Positions 43,237 through 56,221 of a DNA stretch of 64,000 bases are shown here, one piece after another. Within the stretch, counting starts at the first letter, position 1; each line of letters starts with the position of its first letter. The position numbers and the translations under genes are program-made. Below the pieces are notes generated by a model. It saw only the letters and a list, made by a program, of their open reading frames with translations. It had not been told where the DNA came from and did no database searches. Source of the DNA: Paratinospora sagittata (Eukaryota; Streptophyta; Magnoliopsida; Ranunculales; Menispermaceae); assembly GCA_035771175.1 (NCBI GenBank), contig CM069601.1, positions 4,238,001 through 4,302,000 on the forward strand, given 5' to 3'.

Positions 43237-43326
43237 AAAAGAAATTTCGTCCCGAAATTAAAGTATAAGCTTACTTACGTGATGATGTTCAACTCTTTCC
43301 ACTGTTGACCAGTTGTATCTCGAAAC

Positions 43327-43557
43327 CTAGAGTGGTCTTTGGAATAAGTCGGCGTATTTGGCTTTCATTTCACTTTCAGGTTCCCAAGTGGCTTCTTCAA
43401 CTCCATGATGCTTCCACAATACTTTAACTAATGGAATGTCTTTGTTCCTCAAGCTATGAACTTTCCAATCTAGGATTTGTAAGGGTCCTTCTTCGTAGGT
43501 GGCATCAGCTTGTACTTTCACGTCTTTCCAATCGATGGTGTGGGAAGGGTCTGGTTC
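43327..43557 (-). pseudogene. Chromodomain tail, cut off by stop
   Basis: In the same frame as pol and right after its stop at 43558-43560, the next 76 codons encode a linker and a chromodomain (VKVLWKHHGVEEATWEPESE then MKAKYADLF). Related elements have an aromatic residue where the stop TAA stands. Chromodomains steer integration toward particular chromatin marks. As it stands this part would not be translated with the integrase. Confidence 0.8.
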
Positions 43558-46026
43558 TTATTTTCGCAACATTGACACATGGAACACATTGTGGATGGCG
43601 GATAAACTAGTTGGCAACTCTAGTTTGTAAGCATTCTCACCAATTCGATCACTGATCTTGAACGGACCGATGAATCGCGGCGATAACTTCCCTTTCTTAC
43701 CAAACCTCATGATGCCTTTTTGTGGGCTTATTCTCAGAAATACCTGATCACCTTTTTGAAACTCTAGAGGTCGGCGCCTCTTATCTGCGTAGCTCTTCTG
43801 CCTACTCTGTGCAGTAACTAGCCTTTTCTGGATCAACTTCACTTTTTCGTTCATTTCCATTATCATATCAGGTCCTGTAAGTACCTTATCTTCCCAATCA
43901 GCCCAACACAATGGCGACCTACATGGTCGTCCATATAGAGCTTCATATGGAGCCATTTGTATACTTGCCTGGTAACTATTGTTATAAGCAAACTCTGCTA
44001 GGTGTAAGTATTTACTCCAATTTCCCTTGAAATCCAGTACACAAGCTCTCAACATGTCTTCTAAGATCTGAATAACCCTTTCGGATTGACCATCGGTCTG
44101 AGGATGATAGGCGGTGCTCATGGTTAATTTGGTTCCCAATTCCCGCTGTAAGCTCTGCCAGAACTGAGATGTGAATAAGGAATCTCTATCTGACACAATC
44201 GATTTGGGTACTCCGTGTAGCTTTACAATCTCTTTCACATACAACTCACCCAGTTTACTAATCGGATCTGTGGATTTAATAGGTAAGAAGTGCGCCACTT
44301 TAGTAAGTCGATCCACAATTACCCAAACCTTATCCTCACCTTTCTGATTTCTAGGAAGAGCTCCGACGAAATCCATTGCTATGTTATCCCATTTCCATTC
44401 AGGGATTTCTAAAGGTTGTAACAATCCAGACGGTCTTTTATGTTCGGCCTTAACTTGCTGACATGTAAGGCATTTAGACACATATTTGGCTACATCTCTT
44501 TTCATACCTTTCCACCAGTAGTTTTTCTTCAAATTTTGGTACATCTTATCTCCACCAGGATGTAAAGTATATTTTGTCTGATGTGCCTCATCAAATAAGA
44601 TCTTTTTAATTTCTTCAATTCTAGGTACACAAATGCGATCTCTGAACCTTAATAACCCTTCTGAATCGATCTTGAAATTTGCATTTCCATTATTGGCTCT
44701 TGCATCTGCCACCCATTTTATCAGTTTTCTATCCTGAGCTTGACCTTCCTTAATTTGATGTAGTAGATCTGGCTTGCAGCTCATATTATATAAGAAAATC
44801 TGATTGTCACCATTTTGTACGCCCAAATTATAATCTTCAATCAATTGGTACATTTGGGCTTTTTCTGCATCGTTCTTGTAAGATTTTCGACTTAAAGCAT
44901 CTGCGACTACGTTGGCTTTCCCTGGGTGATAATGTAGCTGAAAATCATAATCATTCAGCAATTCCATCCATCTCCTTTGCCTCAAATTTAGCTCCTTTTG
45001 TGTATAGATGTACTTCAAGCTCTTATGATCAGAGTATAGATCAAATTTCTCTCCATAAAGATAATGTCTCCATATCTTCAAGGAAAATACAATAGCGGCC
45101 AATTCTAAATCATGAGTCGGATAGTTCTGTTCATGAGTCTTCAGTTGTCTTGAAGCATAAGCAACCACTTTACCTTCCTGCATCAGAACAGCGCCAAGAC
45201 CATTCTTAGAAGCATCAGTGTAAATAACATAACCAACTCCGCTTGCAGGAGTGATCAATATTGGGGCTGTGGTTAATCGTCTCTTCAACTCTTGAAATGA
45301 ATTCTCACATTTCTCATCCCAACTAAATTTGGCATCCTTCCTTGTTAGCTTCGTCATAGGCTCAGCTAGCCTCGAAAAATTTTGAATAAATCTTCTATAG
45401 TAACCTGCTAGTCCCAAAAAGCTTCTAATTTCTGTCACTGACTTTGGCTTTTCCCAGTTCATTACTGCTTCAACTTTTGTTGGATCTACGGATATCCCTT
45501 CTGATGACACTACATGGCCCAAAAATTTGACTGACTTCATCCAAAATTCACATTTTTCAAATTTGGCATACAATTCATTTCGCCTCAATGTCTCCAAAAC
45601 TACTGTAAGGTGTTCCTGATGTTCCTCACGGGTCTTCGAATAAACCAGAATATCATCAACAAATACCACGACAAATTTGTCTAGATGAGGCCTAAACGTC
45701 CTATTCATTAGATCCATAAATGCTGCTGGTGCATTAGTGAGTCCTAATGGCATGACTCTGAATTCAAAGTGTCCATACCTAGTCCTGAATGCCGTCTTCG
45801 GTATGTCTGACTCTTTGATTCTAAGTTGGTGATAACCGGACCTTAGGTCGATCTTGGAAAAACAAGTTGCTCCCCTCAGTTGATCGAACAAATCATCTAT
45901 TCTGGGAAGGGGGTACTTGTTCTTGACTGTGACTTGATTTAATTTTCTGTAGTCAATACACAGTCTCATCGACCCATCTTTCTTTTTGGCAAACAATACT
46001 GGTGCTCCCCAGGGTGATTGGCTCGG
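43558..46026 (-). CDS. Pol region: reverse transcriptase, RNase H, integrase
   Basis: Continuous minus-strand frame directly after the TAG at 46029-46027; it has no ATG of its own at the start ([12 protein letters not shown] is the first readable sequence). RT has [23 protein letters not shown] and the catalytic FVDDILVYS about 120 residues in. RNase H follows ([32 protein letters not shown]). Integrase has the zinc-binding H-H-C-C part (HPGGDKMYQ to CLTCQQVK) and the D-D-E core ([35 protein letters not shown]). It ends at FHVSMLRK with an ochre stop before the chromodomain. All catalytic residues I can see are intact. Confidence 0.9.
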   Translation of the reverse strand, partial: PSQSPWGAPVLFAKKKDGSMRLCIDYRKLNQVTVKNKYPLPRIDDLFDQLRGATCFSKIDLRSGYHQLRIKESDIPKTAFRTRYGHFEFRVMPLGLTNAPAAFMDLMNRTFRPHLDKFVVVFVDDILVYSKTREEHQEHLTVVLETLRRNELYAKFEKCEFWMKSVKFLGHVVSSEGISVDPTKVEAVMNWEKPKSVTEIRSFLGLAGYYRRFIQNFSRLAEPMTKLTRKDAKFSWDEKCENSFQELKRRLTTAPILITPASGVGYVIYTDASKNGLGAVLMQEGKVVAYASRQLKTHEQNYPTHDLELAAIVFSLKIWRHYLYGEKFDLYSDHKSLKYIYTQKELNLRQRRWMELLNDYDFQLHYHPGKANVVADALSRKSYKNDAEKAQMYQLIEDYNLGVQNGDNQIFLYNMSCKPDLLHQIKEGQAQDRKLIKWVADARANNGNANFKIDSEGLLRFRDRICVPRIEEIKKILFDEAHQTKYTLHPGGDKMYQNLKKNYWWKGMKRDVAKYVSKCLTCQQVKAEHKRPSGLLQPLEIPEWKWDNIAMDFVGALPRNQKGEDKVWVIVDRLTKVAHFLPIKSTDPISKLGELYVKEIVKLHGVPKSIVSDRDSLFTSQFWQSLQRELGTKLTMSTAYHPQTDGQSERVIQILEDMLRACVLDFKGNWSKYLHLAEFAYNNSYQASIQMAPYEALYGRPCRSPLCWADWEDKVLTGPDMIMEMNEKVKLIQKRLVTAQSRQKSYADKRRRPLEFQKGDQVFLRISPQKGIMRFGKKGKLSPRFIGPFKISDRIGENAYKLELPTSLSAIHNVFHVSMLRK

Positions 46027-48063
46027 CTAGATAAATTTCTTCGCACTAAGATCATCAAGTTGGGTCCTTAGTTCGATTAGTTCGCCAGGGGCCATTCTGT
46101 AGGGTGACATGGCTATGGGGGCTGTTCCAGGGTACAGTTCTATCTTGAACTCTACTTCCCGCTTAGGAGGTAATCCTGGTAATTCTTCGGGAAACACTTC
46201 AGGGAAATCTCTAACCACCAAGTACTCTTCTAAATTCCTCAAGGGCTTTAGAGACTCGGGTTCTGTTAGGGTTTTGAATTCCTCTTTTTGATTCACAGAG
46301 TCGAGAAGTGCGGACATGATATTCCGCGGGATTTTGTTTCTATCCCCATAGATTTTCAACAGCTCTCCTGAAGGTAATCGCAAGGTAATCTTCTTTCGAA
46401 GGCAGTCAATCTGGGCTTGGTATTCAGATAACCAATCCATACCCAAGATTACATCATAATCATTAATGGGTAAGAGTATCAATTCAGCTGAAATCAGCTT
46501 ATCATTAATTCTAAGGTCACAACTACATTTTTCAGTTGTGGAGACGTTTACTCCTACTGGAGTTGAAATCTTCATAACGACAGATAAAGGTATAGTGGAA
46601 AGTTGTAGTTTTCTGGCTAAGTTTTCAGAAATAAAAGACCTTGATGCTCCAGAATCAAACAAGACTTTAACTGTAACATGAAATAAAATGAAAGTACCTT
46701 CCACCACTTCGTTTGCATTAACTTCTTGTTCAGGATTTCCTTCTGTCATTGCAAAGACTCTGCCTTGATTTTGATTTTGGGTTTGGTTCTGATTATGATT
46801 CGGATGATTGGCTTGATTTCGTCCTTGCCCATTGTTATTATTCTGCCAGTTGCCCGGACGAAAATTTTGTCGAACTCCTTGCGCAGTGCAGTTTCGTGCC
46901 AAATGACCAGGTCGATTGCATTTGAAGCAAAGTCTCGTATCTACAACTTGATTTCTATTTTGTTGTGGTGGACGAATATTGTTTTGCTGCATCTGTTGGC
47001 CACCATTATGCCTAGACCCTCCTGATCCGTTGTTGTGATTCTGTCCCCTGTTCCACTGGTTCCCATTGTTGAACTTGTTTCTGTTCCAATTATTATTATT
47101 TCCACCGAAGTTATTCAGATTCTGTCTCTTGTTTTGATTACTCTGGTAATCAGAATTCTGTCCTTGCGGCCTTTTGTTCCTGTTCCGTATTGTTTCTTGT
47201 AGGTTCAGTTCTCTTTCTACTAACAGGGCTCGTTCAACTACATCTTTGTAAGTCCCCAGATTCATTGGAACAACCATCTTTCTAATCTCCAATTTGAGAC
47301 CTTCTGCAAACCTACTAGCTTTCATCTGTTCATTGGCGACCAGTTCACGAGCAAATCTGGAAAGTTCGATAAACTTTGCCTCATATTCTGCCACTGTCAT
47401 GTTCCTCTGTATCAGTCTCACAAATTCAGATTGTAGTTCTTTTCTGTTCGCGTTGGGAAAGAATTTATCATAAAATATTTCTTCAAAAGTCGCCCAGGTC
47501 ATAGTGTTCACATCCACTGTAGGACTTTCTTTAACCATTCTCCACCAATGTCTAGCCTCACCTATGAATTGGTGAGTCGCAATTGCCACCATTCTTGGAC
47601 CAGTTACTCCCAAAACTTCTAAGTGTTCCTGAACCTCTTGGAACCACTTGTCGGCTTCCTTTGGATCCGGTTTTCCTTCAAATTTCGAAGGATGCATACG
47701 TTGGAAGTCTTTCAATTGATTTGCCCATTCTTTTTCTTCAGGTCTCCTAATGTTTTGAGTTCCTGTTTCATTCTGTACCACAATAGTTGGATTCAGTTGC
47801 GGTTGAGGCATCTGTCTGGTCACCTGTTCCACGACTTGCCTCACAAATTCAGCCATCAGTTCTGGTCCCAAAACAATTCCAGGGGTTGGAACTGTTGTAG
47901 GTTGGACGTTCTCTGTTCCAGCAGAGTCAATATTCACTGTGTGATTTGCATGTTCTTGCTCTGTCGGCTGAGATTCAGATGTCGATTGTGTCTGCTCAGC
48001 AGGTTCAGTGTCCCTTATGAGATCACTCACAGACCTGGTGTTCATTCTTCGAGGTGGAGCCAT
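46027..48063 (-). CDS. Gag and protease region
   Basis: 678 codons starting MAPPRRMNTRSV. The Ty3/gypsy gag core spans about residues 130-290 (HWWRMVKESP, TWATFEEIFYDKFFPNANR, FARELVANEQMKASRFAEGL). An Asn/Gln-rich stretch follows, then one zinc knuckle CFKCNRPGHLARNC. An aspartic protease with VLFDSGASRSFIS and VILGMDWL comes next. The frame runs into the start of RT and ends at TAG after LSAKKFI. Downstream sequence continues in the same frame, so protein expected as one gag-pol chain is cut in two about 15 residues before the RT core. The stop lies after protease, not at a gag-pol border, and its context (TAG CCG) lacks the CAA-rich readthrough signal, so mutation is the likelier cause. 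Confidence 0.9.
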   Translation of the reverse strand: MAPPRRMNTRSVSDLIRDTEPAEQTQSTSESQPTEQEHANHTVNIDSAGTENVQPTTVPTPGIVLGPELMAEFVRQVVEQVTRQMPQPQLNPTIVVQNETGTQNIRRPEEKEWANQLKDFQRMHPSKFEGKPDPKEADKWFQEVQEHLEVLGVTGPRMVAIATHQFIGEARHWWRMVKESPTVDVNTMTWATFEEIFYDKFFPNANRKELQSEFVRLIQRNMTVAEYEAKFIELSRFARELVANEQMKASRFAEGLKLEIRKMVVPMNLGTYKDVVERALLVERELNLQETIRNRNKRPQGQNSDYQSNQNKRQNLNNFGGNNNNWNRNKFNNGNQWNRGQNHNNGSGGSRHNGGQQMQQNNIRPPQQNRNQVVDTRLCFKCNRPGHLARNCTAQGVRQNFRPGNWQNNNNGQGRNQANHPNHNQNQTQNQNQGRVFAMTEGNPEQEVNANEVVEGTFILFHVTVKVLFDSGASRSFISENLARKLQLSTIPLSVVMKISTPVGVNVSTTEKCSCDLRINDKLISAELILLPINDYDVILGMDWLSEYQAQIDCLRKKITLRLPSGELLKIYGDRNKIPRNIMSALLDSVNQKEEFKTLTEPESLKPLRNLEEYLVVRDFPEVFPEELPGLPPKREVEFKIELYPGTAPIAMSPYRMAPGELIELRTQLDDLSAKKFI

Positions 48064-48337
48064 CTATAAAATTTCAACTCATCTTTAGTACTACATGAGA
48101 TAATTATTTTCGTTTAGGGTGACTCTAAATTCAGAATTCTAAGTTCTCGAAAATAAAATGATCCTATTGATTCAGTTTCTAAGTTTTATAAAATTTTGAC
48201 AATCCATGATTGTCACAGGGTACAGGATTTGGTTTTGATACATATAAACAAGACAAACAAACAAACAAACAACATACCACACAATAATGGTATAAAGAAA
48301 ATTTCCAAACTTTCACTTATACCCTCCGTATTCAAGT

Positions 48338-48582
48338 GTCCCATACCACTCTAGCCCGGTGATATAAGCTTCCACAAAGAAACTTCAATACACCCAAACA
48401 ATGCGCAAATGTCCTACCAACTAAGGCTTCCCAGGTATCCTCTATGTTCAAGCTGTCCCATACCAGTTGAACATAGTGATACAAGCTCGTCCAGAGTTGT
48501 TAGTCACTCACCAAACATGGCCTGCTAGTCTCCAAGATCAAGACTCCTCAAATACCCTTAGATTCCTCCACGTCCCATACCG
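48338..48582 (-). repeat. Repeated leader stem-loops, young element
   Basis: The plus-strand string GTCCCATACC occurs at 48338, 48455 and 48573 in the 5' leader. Around the second, CTATGTTCAA (48442-48451) and TTGAACATAG (48467-48476) form a perfect 10-bp stem enclosing the string. A GTGATA(T/C)AAGC tail follows the first two. In the transcript the loop would read GGUAUGGGAC. The same motif recurs three times in the older element's leader. Confidence 0.75.
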
Positions 48583-48793
48583 CTTTGGAACCAAGAATAA
48601 AAGATTCACCCTGATCTCAGATTCTAACCAAACAGTTTTCAAACAAGTTCTCGTCTCTAACCGATGTCCTAAAAGTTTTGAGTTTGTCAGACCCACTGTA
48701 CTTTCATTCTCGATATTACGTTATAAAGTGACCTTTAGAAATACTAAACTTCTCAAAATTTGTTGTAACATTTCCCATGATCTGAAGCCTAAA

Positions 48794-48805
48794 GCTCTGA
48801 TACCA
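48794..48805 (-). other. Primer binding site (tRNA-Met type)
   Basis: Minus-strand TGGTATCAGAGC lies 3 bases inside the 5' LTR, complementary to the 3' end of initiator tRNA-Met, the usual primer of plant Ty3/gypsy elements. Confidence 0.93.
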
Positions 48806-48808
48806 ATC

Positions 48809-51342
48809 TGTAACACCCCGATTTTCAAGACAATTTTTTTTTTTGTAAACAATGAATATTTAAATTTTATATAAAATATCACCGAAAATCGAGATGCTAC
48901 TCGTATCCGCCTATCTTAACCCATAACCATTTTATAAATAATAGAATTTGCAAAATTATATGTTTATATTCTTCCAATCAACTCACTGATTAAGATAAAC
49001 GAATACATTTAATTTTTTTCATACAATCCTTATCTTCATCATAGGGTACTTGCCCTTGTCCATCCATTATGGACACTATTAAAATACAATCATCAAATAG
49101 AATTAATGAATTCTATACCAAGGCATTCACACGTGAAATGAATCACAGGGTCTTTACTTATCGTAATAACATTCATTGAATTTCAATTATCAATACAATT
49201 CATTTAAATAATAATCCTTTAAAGATTAAATGAAAATATTCAGTCCCATAATACTAATTACTTAACCCACCCTACTACTCTGCACTATGTCACGAACTCG
49301 CAATTTTATTCTCCTAAGCACCTGCATATAAAAATAGGGGTGAGCTTGAAAGCCCAGTGGGTCATCTAAACAATTCACAATATTTTATTGTGATACATAC
49401 ACAAGAACATTACAAACAAGTTTCACACATTAATCGTTGCAACATTATATTGTTTGAGTCGATCATTTCATCACGTTCCAAATCACGTACCGTTAGAAAA
49501 TCAAACTCAGGGTGGCACAGCCCAAAAATTAGAACATTGGCGATATTCCTTAGAATAACTGCCCCATATGTGTGATTCTTATCTTAATCGTGTTCTTTAG
49601 TTATTTCACGTCATGCATACGGTATAAGCACGATATTGAGCGCATTCATAAAATATATTCAACTTCACTACACATGATATTATGTCTCAAAATCAATTAT
49701 AATAGTGTTCACGCATCCACTATGCCAATATTCCAAATCATACATTTCATTATCAGGCATTATAATTTATAAATGAATTCAACTACCACATGAATTTCAT
49801 GCATCCAATTATCATTTGATCAGAATAAAAATCATGTTAACACACATATCCTCATGGTTAAAAAATCACAACATTGCATACACATAATCATGTACAATAG
49901 GCATGCATAAGCAATCTAATAATACTATGAACCTAATTAATTTAACATTCCTATCTATATATCAAATAAAATATTATGAAGGCCTAGAATCATCCCTACC
50001 TGAATCGCTAATTTCCAAATCACGTAAATTCCTCGTCACGCGTAGTACTCAACCTGTACACGTATATTACGTTTGTTAATATAATTACTCAATTATGAGT
50101 GTAGAGATATATACATATACATGTATATATATAATGGTTGGATGTTTAAACTAAGTGTATATATATATTATATGACATTTTGGTTGCTAAAAAAATTAAT
50201 AACACTTGGTTAAAAAAATATGTATGATACATGTAAATATATTATATAATATCTTGATTGCTAAAAAATAAATAATTGAGTTGCAATGGTCAAAAATAAT
50301 AATAATGTATTGTATGTATGATATATATGTATATACATATAAATATATTATACAATATTTTGGTTGCTTAAAAAAAATAATATACACTTGTATGTGTGAT
50401 TTTGTTTGTATGATATATATATATATATTATACAACATTTTAGTTGCTCAAAAATAATGAATATATATATTATATAACATTGTTAGTTGTGTAAAAGAAA
50501 AGAAAAGAAAAAGAAAAAGAAAATAAAATGAAAGTCAAATGAGTTGCAGTAAAGAAGAGAAAAGGAAAAGAAAAAGAAAAAGAAAACAAAAAATTCAAAT
50601 GGGTTGCGGATGGATGAAAAACAGGGGAGGAAAAGAGAATAAGAGAAGGAGAAGAGGAAGAAGAAGAAGAAGAAGGAGAAGAAGAGAGTGAGGACGAGAT
50701 GCAGAGATCGAGAGTGAGAGACCGTGAGCAAGAGATCGGGAGCGAGAGATCGGCGAAGTGAAGACAGAGTGCGGCAAGATCAGTGGCGAAGAAGAGAAGA
50801 GGAACGACGGCGACGGCGAGATCCGTGGCGGAGGAGAGAAGAGAGGCGAGATCTGTGGCGGAGAAGAGGAGAGGAAGGCGGCGAGATGAGATCGGTGGCG
50901 GAGTTGCAGCGGCAAGGAAGGGAGAGAAGAAGGAGAGCGGCGGCGGCGGTGTGCGTTGGAAGAAAGGAAGAGGAAGAGAAGAGAAGAGGATTTCGAGCGG
51001 GCGAGGTTTGCGATTTGGTTTAAAGAGAGCGAGATGCGAAGGTTTCGGCGATTTGGGTTTAAGGAGAGCGAGATCCGAAAATTTCGGCGAGGTTCCGGTG
51101 ACATGTCGGCGAGATCTCGGCGAGATTCCCGGCGACATGTCGGCGAAATTTCCGGATCTTGTTTTTGAGATTCCTTGATGGATTTGTTTTCCCTCTTTAG
51201 TTTCAGCGTTAAATTTCTTTAGCTTTAGGAGTGTTTTTGCTTGATCAAATTTTCATTTTTGTTTTTTGTTCAATTCTCTGGATGCAACTTTTTTTTTTGT
51301 CCAGATTCTTGAGTTTCTTGGATGGATTTTCTGGGTATTACA
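48809..51342 (-). repeat. 5' LTR of the young element
   Basis: 2,534 bp. Against the 3' LTR I see only about two substitutions (near 50640 and 51147) plus small length changes in TA and T runs. It would carry the element's promoter; the transcription start was not identified. Confidence 0.95.
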
Positions 51343-51419
51343 GCTTTGATGATAATCAGTGTGCGAATCCTTAGAAATGTATTAATGGACTATTGATATG
51401 CTGAAATTTAATAGATTTG

Positions 51420-51800
51420 GCAATTGGCTTATGTTAGAGTAGTAATCACTGTAAGTATATATTAATAAAGTGAGAATTATATTAATAGACTAATATGTAC
51501 ATATATTAATATATGAATGAGTATATATATTAATATATGAATGAGTTTATATTAATATATTAATGCGTATATATATAGTCATGAGTATATATATAGTCAT
51601 ATATGTATGAGGTTGAAAAGTATATTAATATATGAATGAGTATATATATAGTCATATATGCATGAGGTTTAATATACTACATGAGGTTGAAAAGTATATT
51701 AATATATGAATGAGTATATATATAGTCATATATGCATGAGGTTGAAAAGTATATTAATATATGAATGGGGTTGAGAATTAATTTATGGGGTTGAGAAGTA
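51420..51800. repeat. AT-rich minisatellite
   Basis: Units built on ATATTAATATATGAATGAG and AGTCATATATGCATGAGG recur several times, with the longest unit about 55-60 bp (51615, 51690 and 51745). It ends at the TGTCACACCCC start of the next LTR. Confidence 0.75.
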
Positions 51801-52734
51801 TATGTCACACCCCACCCGGACGAGCCTAAACCGGCGGTACACTCTCGAACGGGGCGCGCATTTGGAACAATAACAATAGTAACAATAAAGTGCGCAGCGA
51901 AAATATAAAACACAATACAAATCTGATTTCATTTAATTCAGAAAATCTCCAATGAATAATACAGAGGGTACAAAATGTGGGCCCAATAACCTGCACCCAG
52001 TCCACCTTAATTTCCTGTGAAAGATTGGATAATAATGGAGTGAGCTTAACGCGCTCAGTGGGTAAATAGTTCATGATTATAACAATTAATAAAACATACT
52101 TCAATATCAAATATCTAAAATACACATGTGAGCATCATAATCAATCAATATGTATGTATGCATGACACTGTATCGTAATGGTTTGATGAACGTACATCGC
52201 CTGAGTTCACGTACGGGTGTCCTTCCCTGGGCGTAGCCAGGTTTTCACTGTACGTCCCTCCTCAGGAATGATGCTCTAGATTCACGTACTGATGTCCCTC
52301 CCCGGGCGTAGTCGGGTTCTCATGTACGTCTCTCTCCAGAGAAATATAATGAATAACGAGCAATGCTCCTAACTATTCTATGATTCATAAGCCATATAAG
52401 TCCCTAGGTAGTGATATGTATAATGCCAATGCATGAACTGGTCTAGTCTACTGGTCTGGTCCTTTCTTGACATTTAGACTGACTTTGGCAACGTCTGGTG
52501 ATCCTTATCAGAGTTGGTATCACGACGTGCTAGGTTAGGACATTCAGTATTACTTGTATAAGCTGATAGCTTTCAATAAGACCAACTAGATCAGTCCCCA
52601 GTTGAGAGGTGAGACACAAGGTCTCCTTAAATACTAATCGCCTATAGCAGCCCGCTGCATCCCGTTCACTATTTAAAGTCACTGAGGACAAGACCGAGTC
52701 TAGTTGAGTTAGATTGACTACAAATCCGACTAAC

Positions 52735-55700
52735 TGTAACACCCCGATTTTCAAAACTAATTTTTTTTCTTTTTGTAAGATAATGAATATTTTACTTTTA
52801 TATAAAATATCACTGAAAATCGAGACGTTACTCGTATCCGTCTATCTTAACCCATAACCATTTTATAAATAATAAAATTTGCAAAACTATGAGTTTATAT
52901 TCTTCCAACCAACTTACTGATTAAGATAAACGAATACCTTTAATTCTTCATGAGGGTACAATTGTTATCTTCATACGATGATACTTGCCCTTGTCCATTC
53001 ATTATGGACACAACATTAAAATACAATCATCAAATAGAATTAATGAATTCTATTCCAAGGCACTCACACGTGAATTAAATCACAAGGTCTTTACTGACCG
53101 TAATAATATTCATTGAATTTCAATTATCAATACAATTCGTTTGAATAATAAACATTTAAAAATTAAATGAAAATATTCAGTCTCATAATACTAATTAATT
53201 AACCCACCCCTACTACTTTGCACTATGTCACGAACTCGCAATTTTATTCTCCTAAGCACATGCATATAAAAATAGGGGTGAGCTTGAAAGTCCAGTGGGT
53301 CATCTAAACAATTCACAATATTTTATTGTGATATATACACAAGAACATTACAAACAAGTTTCACATATTAATCGTTGCAACATTATATTGTTTGAGTCGA
53401 TCATTTCATCACGTTCTAAATCACGTACCGATAGAAAATCAAGCTCAGGGTGGCACAACCCAAAAATTAGAACTTTGGCGATATTCCTTAGAATAACTGC
53501 CTCATATGTGTGATTCTTATCTTAATCGTGTTCTTTAGTGATGTCACGTCATGCGTACGGTATAAGCACGATATTAAGCGAATTCATAAAATATATTCAA
53601 CTCCACTACACATGGTATCATGTTACAAAATCAATTATAATAGTGTTCACGCATTCACTATGCCAATATTCCAAATCATACATTTCATTATCAGACATTA
53701 TAATTTATAAATGAATTCAACTACCACATGAATTTCATGCATCCAATTATCATTTGATCAGAATAAAAATCATGTTAACACACATATCATCATGGCTAAA
53801 CAATCACAACATTGCATACATATAATCATGTACAATAGGCATGCATAAACAATCTAATAATACTATGGACCTAATTAATTTAACATTCCTATCTATATAT
53901 CAAATAAAATATTATGAAGGCCTAGAATCATTCCCACATGAATCGCTAAATTCCAAATTACTTAAATTCTTCGTCACGCGTGGTAATCAACCTGTACACG
54001 CATATTACGTTTGCTAATATAATTACTCGATTATGAGTGTAGAGATATATACATATACATGTATATATATATATATAATAACATATTATAGTGCCTTGTG
54101 ATATGATATAATGATGTGTATGGTATAACATGATATAATACAATATGTGATATATATATAAATATATTATATAACATTACTTGAGTTGCAATGTTTTTTA
54201 AAAAAATAATAACACTTGGTTAAAAAAATATGTATGATACATATAAATATATTATATAATATCTTGATTGCTAAAAAGAATAATAACACTTGAGTTGTAA
54301 TGTTTTTAAAAAAATAATAACACTTGGTAAAAAAAAAATGTATGATACATATAAATATATTATATAATATCTTGATTGCAAAAAAATAAATAATTGAGTT
54401 GCAATGGTTAAAAAAAATAATAATAACGTATTGTATGTATGATATATATATAAATATATTATATAACATTTGGTTGCTTAAAAATTAATAATACTTGAAT
54501 TCCAATGTTTAAAAATAATAATAATGTATTGTATGTTTGATATATATATAAATATATTATACAACATTTTGGTTGCTAAAAAAATAAAGAAAAATAATAA
54601 AATACACTTGTATGTGTGATATTGTATGTATGATATATGTATATATACGTATTATATAACATGTTAGTTGTTTAAAAGAAAAGAAAAGAAAAAGAAAAAG
54701 TAAATAAGTAAAATAAAATAAAATGAGTTGCAGGAGGGCGGAAGGAAGAAAAACAGGGAAGTATGTATGTGGTATTGTGTATGATATATATATATATATA
54801 GAAATGTATTATATAACATATCATATGGTTGCTTAAAAGAAAAGAAAAAAATAAAATAAAATAAAATAAACTAAATTTCTTGAGTTGCTGGGTGGACAGG
54901 GGAGAGAGAGAGAAAAAAGAAAGAAAAGAGAATGGGGAAAAGGAGAAGAAGAAGAAGAAGAAGAGAGTGAGGGTGAGATGCAGAGGGCAGAGACCGAGAG
55001 ATCGGAGGCGAGGCGAGGCGAGAGATTGGCGAAGAGAAGAGAGAGAGAGTGGGCGGCGGCGAGATGATATCAGTGGCGGATGGCGGAGGTTGCAGCGGCG
55101 ACATGAGAAGAGAAGAGAAGGAAGAGAGCGGCGGCAGCGGCGAGATCCGCGGCGGAGGAGAGAAGAGGGGGCGGTGGCGAGATGAGATCGGTGGCGGAGT
55201 TGCAGCGGCAAGGAAGGGAGAGAAAAGAGAAGAGGGTTTCAAGGGTTCGTGCGTTGTTTTCGGCGATTGGGTTTAAAGAGCGAGAGCGAAAGATTTTCGG
55301 CGAGATCTCGGCGAGATTCCCGACGACATGTCGGCGAGATCTCGGCGAGATTTTCAGATCTTGTTTGGTGTCAGTCTTCATAGCTGTTGCTTGATTAAAA
55401 TCTGTAAAAGAAATATATTTGGTGCCTTTTGGGTTTGCATTATTTCGAAAACTTTATTAGCTGTTACAGACTATTTTTCATAGACAACAATGATTTAATG
55501 GCAGAGCGTTCAAGAGCAAAAGGGCCAGATTTGTTTAGTCTTTCTACAAGGTTATGCTGCTATCTTGGCTTGTTTTTTTTGTTACTTGCTTCTTTGCTAC
55601 AGCTAAATTCAGCATCCTTGTATCTATAAATTCTACCCTGTAACTAAAAGAAGAGATTAATGATTTTTTATATTGCCTCTTTATTTTCGGATCTTGTTTG

Positions 55701-55875
55701 AACTCTCTAATTATTTTTACCAGATTTATGTTGTTGGCATAATGATTTCATGTCTATACCTTACGACCATTTGCCAATGAACGATATGTGTTTGATGAAA
55801 TGTCTCATTCAACACACACCATTTTTCATTGTTATGTTTGAATGCTATTTGTGAGAAAGTTTTCTGGGTATTACA
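52735..55875 (-). mobile_element. Solo LTR related to the young element
   Basis: 3,141 bp with the same TGTAACACCCCGATTTTC start and GGGTATTACA end as the young element's LTRs, but with many substitutions and an expanded AT-rich middle. Flanks CTAAC (52730-52734) and ATAAC (55876-55880) are a decayed 5-bp target duplication. No internal region is present, so the internal part was lost by LTR-LTR recombination. It interrupts an older LTR. Confidence 0.85.
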
Positions 55876-56221
55876 ATAACAGTATAATACGTGAATTCCA
55901 AGTGTACAGGCATAAGTGCGACAGTATAGCATTATATGACATAATGCAGTGTAAATGAACAGTAGATATAATAATAACTGAATATAAACTTTAATAAAAG
56001 TTATAAAACACGCAAACCTATGTTTCGTTCCCCACCTTCAGATAAGAATTTCTTCTTTTTCAGATCTGGCGCTTTCCTCCGAACAGAACTTCGTCGCACC
56101 GCACCGAGAGTCTCAAAAGACTAAAAACTCCAAATGAGTGAGAAGAGGAGGAAAAATCACAATTTGGAGTGAATTTGGTGTGAAAAATGAAGAGGGGGGG
56201 TTGGTTTATATAGAGGTTTTT

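Larger units (their letters stand above)
40687..51342 (-). mobile_element. Ty3/gypsy chromovirus-type LTR retrotransposon
   Basis: A complete 10.66-kb element on the minus strand. The LTRs are 40687-43223 (3' LTR) and 48809-51342 (5' LTR), each with TGTAA...TTACA ends. A 5-bp target duplication, GCTTT, is at 40682-40686 and 51343-51347. The order on the minus strand is LTR, PBS, leader, gag, protease, RT, RNase H, integrase, chromodomain, PPT, LTR. This order, the long LTRs and the chromodomain fit a Tekay/Del-like chromovirus; that clade call is from motif resemblance. The LTRs differ by only a few substitutions and repeat-length changes, so insertion was recent. The coding frame has two internal stops. 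Confidence 0.95.

Noticed and set aside
46027..46029. Programmed readthrough of the TAG between gag-protease and RT
   Set aside because: The stop lies inside the protease-RT part rather than at a gag-pol border, the following bases lack a CAA-type readthrough context, and a second stop exists downstream. Mutation is simpler.
54672..55242. Open frames of 123-179 codons in the solo LTR
   Set aside because: Low-complexity counterparts of the LTR open frames in the young element.
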